Origin: Bacteroidota bacterium
GTDB taxonomy: Bacteria > Bacteroidota > Bacteroidia > Flavobacteriales > Flavobacteriaceae
Length of the DNA: 7,225 bases
Direction: 5' to 3'
Assembly (NCBI GenBank): GCA_009937085.1
Contig: JAACDD010000126.1
Coordinates: forward strand, 1-7,225
Shown here: one piece after another, positions 1 to 5,301 of the stretch
Position numbering within the stretch: the stretch's first letter is position 1
Layout: every line of letters starts with the position of its first letter
Program-made: the position numbers and the translations under genes
Notes under the pieces: model-generated
The model's input: only the letters and a program-made list of their open reading frames with translations
The model's database searches: none
Told to the model about the DNA's origin: nothing

Positions 1-1394
1 GAGTACTTAATAATTTCACTTTCTGGAAGTTCGCCCAAATCATTGGTTGTTTTTATCCACGCATCCAACTGACGTTCAAACGCACGTATTTCAGCCGTAT
101 AGCTTGAATCACTAGCCAAATTATGGAGTTCAAATGGGTCCGCTACCAAATCATAAAACTCTATTGGAGGTTTTGGTGTTTGAAACCATCGCTTTTGGTT
201 CGCATTTAATAACTCCTTTTCATTGAGTTCCATAAGCCGTCGCATCATGGGTACTTGCTTGCGGTAATTCACATCTAACGCATGCGGAAGTGATACATTG
301 TAATTACGAATAAGTTTAAATCGCTTATTCTTTATCGCGCGAATTCTATCTACTTGCCCATCAAATCTGTCTGCGGCAGCCACCAGATATTCCCTACTGT
401 TGGTCTTATCATTTAAAATAGATTTGCCTTGCAAGTAGCTGGGTAACGTGATTTTAGCAAGGTCTAATACCGTTGGGGCTAAATCAATAAAGCTCCAAAG
501 ATCATCATTCCGTGTTCCTGCTTTCTCGCTTTTTGGGCGTTTAATCATAAGTGGAACTTTTATTCCCGAGTCGTATATGGCACGTTTGTGACGTGGAAAA
601 GGTCCGCCGTGGTCGCTGTAAAAGAAAATATAACTATTCTCATATAATCCTTGCGCTTTGAGTTCCGCAATAAGCTTCCCAATCTCATTATCCATGCGCA
701 CCAAATTACTGTAATTCGTTGCCATATCTTCTCTAACAATGGGGTCGTCTGGAAAATAAGGAGGGATGTTTTTGACCTCATCGGCAGTTACATAACGTTT
801 GTTGTTTTGTTGTTGCCAAATTTGAGACTCGTGCGTGATTTGAAAATTAAATACGGCAAAAAAGGGTTGCCCTTCTTCGCGATTACGCCAGTGGATATTA
901 GCCTTTTGTTCTCCACTACAATAACGGCAGGTTTGATCCCAAGCGTCTTCGCTAATTTTAAAGTTATAATCTTGCTTGTTGCTATTGGTACAGTAATACC
1001 CAGCTTCTCTTAAATACGTTGTAAAGGGTTTGATGTCAGCCGAGAATTTTGGAGAATAATTAGGAATACCTAATTGGGGTTGATTTGTATCACGCCCCTC
1101 ATTATAGGTGCGCATGTTGTGGGTTCCCAAAGTAGTAGGATACATTCCCGTAATTATGGCACTTCTAGCCGGCGCACACACAGGAGTTGTAGCATGCATA
1201 TTGTCGTAAATGACACTATCCGCTGCTAATGCTTCTAAGTGCGGTAAATGAACCGTGTCATCGCCATACATGGGGAAAAATTCGGGGGATTGATCTTCGC
1301 TAACAAGCCAAATAATATTGGGGTATTTACTTTGGGCATTTGCAAAGCAAAGGGTCAATAAAACAAATACAATACCGCTTATTGACTTTTTCAT
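1..1394 (-). CDS. S1-family sulfatase, heparan N-sulfatase-like (S1_8-like), C-terminus cut by window edge
   Basis: This is an exported type I sulfatase that should hydrolyse a sulfate group on a sugar using a formylglycine made from Cys. The frame is open for 464 codons from the ATG at 1394 to the window edge with no stop, so the gene is partial at its C-terminus. Residues 1-20 form a signal peptide (lysines, hydrophobic core, ANA before Q21). The metal-site strand is NIIWLVSED (26-34), with Glu-Asp where many sulfatases have Asp-Asp. The formylglycine motif is CAPAR (73-77), followed by SAIITG. Other active-site candidates are K140 and D142 (NKQDYN), H188 (ITHES), D261-H262 (SDHGG) and R268-K270. 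The CAPARSAIITGMYPT block and SDHGGPFPRHKRAIYDSG resemble SGSH/S1_8-like bacterial sulfatases; this is a family call from memory, and the substrate is unknown. A CxxC pair (C156, C159) lies in the middle region. The gene starts inside the stop of the esterase gene (ATGA), which suggests translational coupling. Confidence 0.93.
   Translation of the reverse strand, partial: MKKSISGIVFVLLTLCFANAQSKYPNIIWLVSEDQSPEFFPMYGDDTVHLPHLEALAADSVIYDNMHATTPVCAPARSAIITGMYPTTLGTHNMRTYNEGRDTNQPQLGIPNYSPKFSADIKPFTTYLREAGYYCTNSNKQDYNFKISEDAWDQTCRYCSGEQKANIHWRNREEGQPFFAVFNFQITHESQIWQQQNNKRYVTADEVKNIPPYFPDDPIVREDMATNYSNLVRMDNEIGKLIAELKAQGLYENSYIFFYSDHGGPFPRHKRAIYDSGIKVPLMIKRPKSEKAGTRNDDLWSFIDLAPTVLDLAKITLPSYLQGKSILNDKTNSREYLVAAADRFDGQVDRIRAIKNKRFKLIRNYNVSLPHALDVNYRKQVPMMRRLMELNEKELLNANQKRWFQTPKPPIEFYDLVADPFELHNLASDSSYTAEIRAFERQLDAWIKTTNDLGELPESEIIKY
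1391..1394 (-). promoter_or_regulatory. ATGA start-stop overlap coupling esterase and sulfatase genes
   Basis: The sulfatase ATG (1394-1392) shares bases with the esterase TGA (1393-1391). A weak AGG lies a few bases upstream of the ATG, inside the end of the esterase gene. Such 4-bp overlaps usually mean that the downstream gene is translated by reinitiation. The coupling is inferred and the overlap is seen directly. Confidence 0.75.
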
Positions 1395-2311
1395 TTACCT
1401 ATAAAACTAGCATAATTTTTTTGATAAGAGCTAAAAAATAACGCTCCTATTTTTTTCATGCCCGTATAATTATAGTGGTCAGCAGGCTTTCCTTTCCAAA
1501 AATGGGTATATGTGGGCGTATAATTATCATTTAGTGGGTCATTGCTTTTTTCGACTAAAGTAACGTTAGACATACTCATAGCCGCATCTTTCATGCCGTG
1601 CACAACTTTATTACTACCAACGTTAAGCATAAGAAAAGGAAGCTCGGGTAAGTTGTAGTGTTCTCTGACTTTTTGAATGAGCTTCTTTAAATTTTCTCCA
1701 TATGATGTAGATGGTAAAGAACCGTGTTTATTGCCACTATCTGATTCTCCCTGAACCCAAATCATCCCAGCTAATTCATAGCTTCCTGAAGGTAGTTTTG
1801 AGAGTTGTTCATCAACTGTTATGATAAAGTCATTAAAAAGTTTTGGCTTATTTTCTTCATCAATACGCTTCGCTTTTTCAATGCTCCACTCAGCGTTCCA
1901 AGCTCCGTACAAGGAAGTTCCTCCTTGAGACCGTTTTATAAAAACAAAGTTTTGATTTGGGTATGCCTGTGAAAGATTAATGCCAAAAAACAACTCTGGT
2001 CCAAAACATTTTTCTAGTCTAAACTTTTTTTTCACAAATTGCCACGGGTCAGTAACATTTAAAGCGCCATCCATAATCAATGGGGCTTTTGTATTCTGAA
2101 CAGATCCTTTATAGTAAAATTGGATGTGCTTTTGAGCAAACAAAAGTCCGTCTAAATCTTCCTTTGTAAGCTTACTTGCATCTCCCCTTCCATCCATATT
2201 AGATTGTCCAGCAAACAAAAATACTTTAGTCTTTTTTTGGTCTTGACCAAAAGCCGAAATAGACAAACACACGCCAATTAAAATACAATAAAAACGTAGA
2301 AAAGCTCGCAT
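1391..2311 (-). CDS. Exported SASA/CE6-like carbohydrate esterase (sialate O-acetylesterase family)
   Basis: This is a probable SGNH-type esterase of the SASA domain family (sialate O-acetylesterase and CE6 acetylxylan esterase relatives), expected to remove acetyl or similar groups from a glycan outside the cytoplasm. Numbering is from the ATG at 2311 (306 aa). A signal peptide spans about 1-22 (MRAFLRF, hydrophobic core, SAFG before Q23). Block I is FAGQSNM with nucleophile S37. GGTSL (130-134) and WVQGESD (185-191) match the later family blocks. Near the C-terminus, where DxxH normally supplies the catalytic Asp and His, the sequence is D278-H279-Y-N281, so the usual His position is Asn unless H279 takes over. 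The same frame has an earlier ATG at 2341 that would add 10 residues and overlap the upstream sulfatase by 26 bp. The 2311 start is preferred because it gives a compact signal peptide and leaves only 4 bp after the upstream stop. The downstream gene begins in its stop codon. The true substrate cannot be read from sequence, and sialic acid is unlikely to be implied by the family name. Confidence 0.88.
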   Translation of the reverse strand: MRAFLRFYCILIGVCLSISAFGQDQKKTKVFLFAGQSNMDGRGDASKLTKEDLDGLLFAQKHIQFYYKGSVQNTKAPLIMDGALNVTDPWQFVKKKFRLEKCFGPELFFGINLSQAYPNQNFVFIKRSQGGTSLYGAWNAEWSIEKAKRIDEENKPKLFNDFIITVDEQLSKLPSGSYELAGMIWVQGESDSGNKHGSLPSTSYGENLKKLIQKVREHYNLPELPFLMLNVGSNKVVHGMKDAAMSMSNVTLVEKSNDPLNDNYTPTYTHFWKGKPADHYNYTGMKKIGALFFSSYQKNYASFIGK

Positions 2312-2341
2312 GATTTTAGTTTGTGTTTTCACTGTAAACAC
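2309..2341 (-). promoter_or_regulatory. Alternative start codons of the esterase gene
   Basis: Two in-frame ATGs compete: 2341-2339, inside the end of the upstream sulfatase gene, and 2311-2309, just after that gene's TAA (2318-2316). No clear Shine-Dalgarno sequence precedes either, as is usual in Bacteroidota. The later start gives a normal-length signal peptide n-region (MRAFLRF). The earlier one gives a long 19-residue hydrophilic n-region, so the later start is favoured but not proven. Confidence 0.6.
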
Positions 2342-3875
2342 GCTCCACCACCATGTCAGTCATCAAACGCATTTCATCTAAAGACATATCGTCTTTGTAC
2401 TGTACCTGAAGTGCTTTTATTTTTTGCTTTAATGTAGCTGTAATTTCTTCATACCCTGTTTTTCCATACAAATTATGCATTTCGTTCTTGTCTTCAACAA
2501 GGTCGAACAGTTCCCATTCGTCCATATCATAATAGTAATGAATGAGTTTATACTTTCCTGTGCTTACGCCGTAGTGCGGCTGTACATTGTGCCAATAAGG
2601 GTATTCGTAATAATGATAATACACCGCATCTCTACCTTGATAATTTTCTCCAAAAAGTTGTGGTTTAAAACTATCCCCTTGGATATCATTAGGAATCTCC
2701 GCCCCTGCTAAATCGAGTAAAGTTGGCGCAAAATCTATATTTAGCAGTAGTTCTTTGTTCTGTGTTCCAGCTTTAATTTTTTTGGGATATTTGATCATAA
2801 AAGGCATGCGGAACGAAGGCTCATACATCCACCTTTTGTCGAACCAACCGTGTTCTCCAAGATAAAATCCTTGATCAGAGGTATAAACTACAATTGTATT
2901 TTCGTCTAGTCCGTTTTCTTTTAGAAAATCAAGCATTTGACCAACAGCTTCATCAACCCCAGCTACACAACGCAAGTAATCTTTAATGTACCGTTGATAC
3001 TTCCAGTTTTTTAGTGCTGCTCCTTGTAAGGTGTCATTTGGTGTCCAAAATTCTCCATTATTTCCATAGCGGTAATACTTGCCTTCTTGCCAAGGTTTAA
3101 GCCCTGGTGGTGGTGGAATTTTAAGATCTCTGCGATTCATATGGTTCTCAATTTCCAACATATTTTGAGAGGCAGCTTCACGTCCCTCATAGGTGTCATT
3201 AAATGTTTCATGATGCGGAAAATCTTCAGTGTACAGGTCTTGAAATTTTGGATTTGGCGTCCATGGGCGGTGTGGTGCCTTAAATTGATACATGAGCATA
3301 AAAGGCTTGCTTTTGTCTCGCTTTTTTGTCAACCATTTCAGGGCATCATGTGCAACTTGAGCTGTTGAGTGTCGTTCTGTTTCAAGGATGGTGTCATTAC
3401 CGTTTTCAACAAAAACGGTGTCAAAATAGGTGCCCTGTCCTCCGTGATTCACCATCACTTTTGAATAATCAAATCCCGTTGGAGCAGTACCTAAGTGCCA
3501 TTTTCCAATTACAGCAGTTTGGTACCCTGCTTTTTGTAAGAGCTTTGGAAATGTTTGTTGTGATGCATCAAAATCACCACCCTTTTCATTTTTAAAAAAC
3601 CCGTTAATATGGCTGTATTTTCCTGTTAGAATTGCCGCTCGGCTAGGCCCGCAAATACTGTTGGTGTTGTATGTGGCATGCATAAGCATTCCTTCTTGAG
3701 CAATGCGGTCAATATTTGGAGTTGGCGCAAGTTCCGCAAGCCAATCTTGATAAGCACTAACTGCGCTAACAGCGTGATCATCTGACATAATAAAAACAAT
3801 ATTGGGCTGCTTTTCAGCTTTTTCACACCCAACAAAAAAACACATGCAAATAATAAATAATATACCTTTCTTCAT
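2316..3875 (-). CDS. S1-family sulfatase lipoprotein, N-acetylglucosamine-6-sulfatase-like (S1_11-like)
   Basis: This 519-residue enzyme is predicted to remove sulfate from a sugar, by analogy a 6-O-sulfate on a hexose or hexosamine, although position and sugar are inferred only. The N-terminus MKKGILFIICMCFFVGC looks like a lipoprotein signal with lipidated C17 (FVGC lipobox). The catalytic fold begins at about residue 24, so the tether is very short. Sulfatase landmarks are D32-D33 (IMSDD), formylglycine motif CGPSR (75-79) followed by AAILTG, K125 and H127 (IGKWHLG), K199 and H202 (FKAPHRPW), D334-Q335 (SDQGF), H342 (GEHGW) and K347-R348 (FDKRWMYE). The SDQGFYLGEHGWFDKR block is characteristic of the GNS/S1_11-like group of Bacteroidota sulfatases. 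PTPNIDRIAQEG and the C-terminal WELFDLVEDKNEMHNL are standard family features. The length is complete for the family. Its ATG lies 1 bp after the stop of the preceding sulfatase, so the two are co-transcribed. Maturation needs a formylglycine-generating or anSME enzyme not present here. Confidence 0.95.
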   Translation of the reverse strand: MKKGILFIICMCFFVGCEKAEKQPNIVFIMSDDHAVSAVSAYQDWLAELAPTPNIDRIAQEGMLMHATYNTNSICGPSRAAILTGKYSHINGFFKNEKGGDFDASQQTFPKLLQKAGYQTAVIGKWHLGTAPTGFDYSKVMVNHGGQGTYFDTVFVENGNDTILETERHSTAQVAHDALKWLTKKRDKSKPFMLMYQFKAPHRPWTPNPKFQDLYTEDFPHHETFNDTYEGREAASQNMLEIENHMNRRDLKIPPPPGLKPWQEGKYYRYGNNGEFWTPNDTLQGAALKNWKYQRYIKDYLRCVAGVDEAVGQMLDFLKENGLDENTIVVYTSDQGFYLGEHGWFDKRWMYEPSFRMPFMIKYPKKIKAGTQNKELLLNIDFAPTLLDLAGAEIPNDIQGDSFKPQLFGENYQGRDAVYYHYYEYPYWHNVQPHYGVSTGKYKLIHYYYDMDEWELFDLVEDKNEMHNLYGKTGYEEITATLKQKIKALQVQYKDDMSLDEMRLMTDMVVERVYSENTN

Positions 3876-3879
3876 TTTA
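3873..3879 (-). promoter_or_regulatory. One-base junction between two sulfatase genes
   Basis: The TAA of the upstream sulfatase (3879-3877) is followed by a single base and then the ATG of the next sulfatase (3875-3873). There is no room for a promoter and no strong Shine-Dalgarno, only an A-rich stretch with a weak AAGA about a dozen bases upstream of the ATG. Expression of the second gene must come from the same transcript. Confidence 0.75.
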
Positions 3880-5301
3880 ATAAATCTTTTTTGCTTTGAT
3901 ATTTCGGCTTAGACTGTCAGCCAATTTTCTATAGTTCGGCAGGTCTGCCAAATTTTTCATTTCCAACGAGTCTGCTTTTAAGTCATACAACATATTGTCA
4001 TACACCGCGCCTGTTTCCTCGATCGTCCACTCAGCGTATAAGTAATCTGGGGATGAAATCATATCTCCGTTCCATATTCTGGAAAAACTAACAGATTTTG
4101 ATATAATACTTGGGTCTTTCAAGTTGCTTACCAATGATATTCCCTCCACACGTTCAGGAGTGTTTAAATCCAATAGCTCGCTAATAGTTGGATATAAATC
4201 AATGAGCTCCACATAACTCATCGATTGCGCTTTTTGTGTTAGTCCTGGAACACGTATCATCAGTGGCACTCTATTTTCAACACTGAATAGATTATGTTTA
4301 GACCAACGGTTATGCTCCATCAAGCTAAAACCATGATCACTTGTGAAAATGACAATGGTTTCGTCACGCATTCCCAAATCATCTAAAGCATTTAATACCT
4401 TTCCAATTTGCGCATCTGTATAACTCACACAAGCGTAATAACCATGAATAAGCTGCTTTGCAAAATCTTTCTCAAGCGTATGTAATGCTCCATTGCGACC
4501 CGCTCCCTCAACATCTTTTGGAATGCCTTTATACTTAACTAACTCGTACCAATTACCAGCAGAACGCGGTCCATTTTCGGGGAAGGTATTGTTAGGAGGT
4601 AGTTTAATGTCTTCAGCATTATAATAATCCCAATATTTTTTGGGAGCATTAAATGGCAAATGCGGTTTTAAAAATCCAACGGCTAATAAAAAAGGGGCAT
4701 CCTGGTCTTTTAATTTTTTTAAATCGTTAATTGCTTTGTTGGCAATTTTTCCATCCTTGTACGATTCATCTGATGTTTCTAATTTTTCAAATGGATAAAC
4801 CCCTGGAATGCCTTCAGCTTCTAACGTTTTACTTGTTTCTTCATCAATATAGTCTTGATTATTAAAACGTGCCTTAGGCCTCCATATTTCAGACCATGTA
4901 TGCTTCATATCATTTCTGTTATGAGATATTTTACCGTTGCTAATGGTGGTGTAACCATTTGATTTTAGCAGTCCCGGAAAAGTAATCGCATCTGGCATAT
5001 CATTGCTTATCGAGGTGGTGAATTTTTTAAAATACGCTTTGGTTGGGCGTATTCCGGTTAGTATACTGGCGCGTGAGGCACCACATGTTGGAATATTCAC
5101 AAAGGCATTGTTAAACTGAACAGCGTCATTAGCAAAATTGGTGATGTTGGGCGCAACGATATGTTTTGCACCATACGTCGGCAATACAGGCCTTAGGTCA
5201 TCCACAATAATGAAGAGTACATTTTTCGGTTTTGTTTCTTGTGCTTGAATGCTAAAACCAAAAAGGATTAACAACAGGCAAGTACGTATATTATTTTTCA
5301 T
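3877..5301 (-). CDS. S1-family sulfatase, iduronate-2-sulfatase-like (S1_7-like)
   Basis: This 474-residue exported sulfatase resembles iduronate-2-sulfatase and the S1_7 group found in many marine polysaccharide loci. Residues 1-20 are a signal peptide (MKNNIRTCLLLILFGFSIQA before Q21), with no convincing lipobox. Landmarks are D34-D35 (IIVDD), the formylglycine motif CGASR (73-77) followed by ASILTGIRPT, K124 and H127 (NGKISH), K212 and H214 (LKPHLPF), D322-H323 (FTSDHGF), and K335-H336 (WSKHNLF), a position typical of the iduronate-2-sulfatase group. Position 75 is Ala, where most Cys-type sulfatases have Pro. Proteins with CxAxR are known and are thought to be accepted by anaerobic-type maturases, so the enzyme may still be active. 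The C-terminal subdomain contains YDNMLYDLKADSLEMKNLA, a usual ending element. Its ATG overlaps the end of the GH3 gene by 11 bp, and the next sulfatase starts 1 bp after its stop. The sulfate ester and sugar it acts on are not determinable here. Confidence 0.95.
   Translation of the reverse strand: MKNNIRTCLLLILFGFSIQAQETKPKNVLFIIVDDLRPVLPTYGAKHIVAPNITNFANDAVQFNNAFVNIPTCGASRASILTGIRPTKAYFKKFTTSISNDMPDAITFPGLLKSNGYTTISNGKISHNRNDMKHTWSEIWRPKARFNNQDYIDEETSKTLEAEGIPGVYPFEKLETSDESYKDGKIANKAINDLKKLKDQDAPFLLAVGFLKPHLPFNAPKKYWDYYNAEDIKLPPNNTFPENGPRSAGNWYELVKYKGIPKDVEGAGRNGALHTLEKDFAKQLIHGYYACVSYTDAQIGKVLNALDDLGMRDETIVIFTSDHGFSLMEHNRWSKHNLFSVENRVPLMIRVPGLTQKAQSMSYVELIDLYPTISELLDLNTPERVEGISLVSNLKDPSIISKSVSFSRIWNGDMISSPDYLYAEWTIEETGAVYDNMLYDLKADSLEMKNLADLPNYRKLADSLSRNIKAKKIY
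5291..5301 (-). promoter_or_regulatory. 11-bp overlap between GH3 and sulfatase genes
   Basis: The sulfatase ATG (5301-5299) lies inside the last codons of the GH3 gene, whose TAA is at 5293-5291, in a different frame. The sequence just upstream is AT-rich without a Shine-Dalgarno motif. The overlap points to one transcript and possible coupled translation. Confidence 0.7.

Noticed and set aside
560..781. Short minus-strand open frame within the last sulfatase gene
   Set aside because: It is another frame of the same coding sequence. The sulfatase frame through this region reads without stops and has family motifs on both sides.
651..1013. Open frame of 120 codons on the plus strand
   Set aside because: It lies antisense within the well-supported sulfatase gene, shows no recognisable domain, and its hydrophobic look is a by-product of the opposite strand.
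1..1394. Frameshift or pseudogene in the last sulfatase because no stop is present
   Set aside because: The frame from 1394 to the edge has no internal stop and contains all main motifs. The missing end is due to the window boundary.
2871..2876. SDQG in the S1_11-like sulfatase as a lost metal ligand (D334-Q335 instead of DH or DN)
   Set aside because: Asp-Gln at this position is usual in the GNS/S1_11-like bacterial group, so it is a subfamily feature rather than a defect.
2475..3595. Several plus-strand open frames (2475-2711, 3087-3368, 3326-3595)
   Set aside because: All are antisense to the S1_11-like sulfatase, with compositions expected of reverse complements and no domain or start context.
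3626..3835. Minus-strand open frame overlapping the start of the S1_11-like sulfatase
   Set aside because: It is an out-of-frame shadow. The true frame contains the CGPSR motif and the signal sequence.
2316..5301. Tandem duplication giving the two adjacent sulfatases
   Set aside because: They share only the generic sulfatase fold motifs. Their metal-site and active-site blocks (SDQGFYLGEHGW against FTSDHGFSLMEH) and N-termini belong to different subfamilies.
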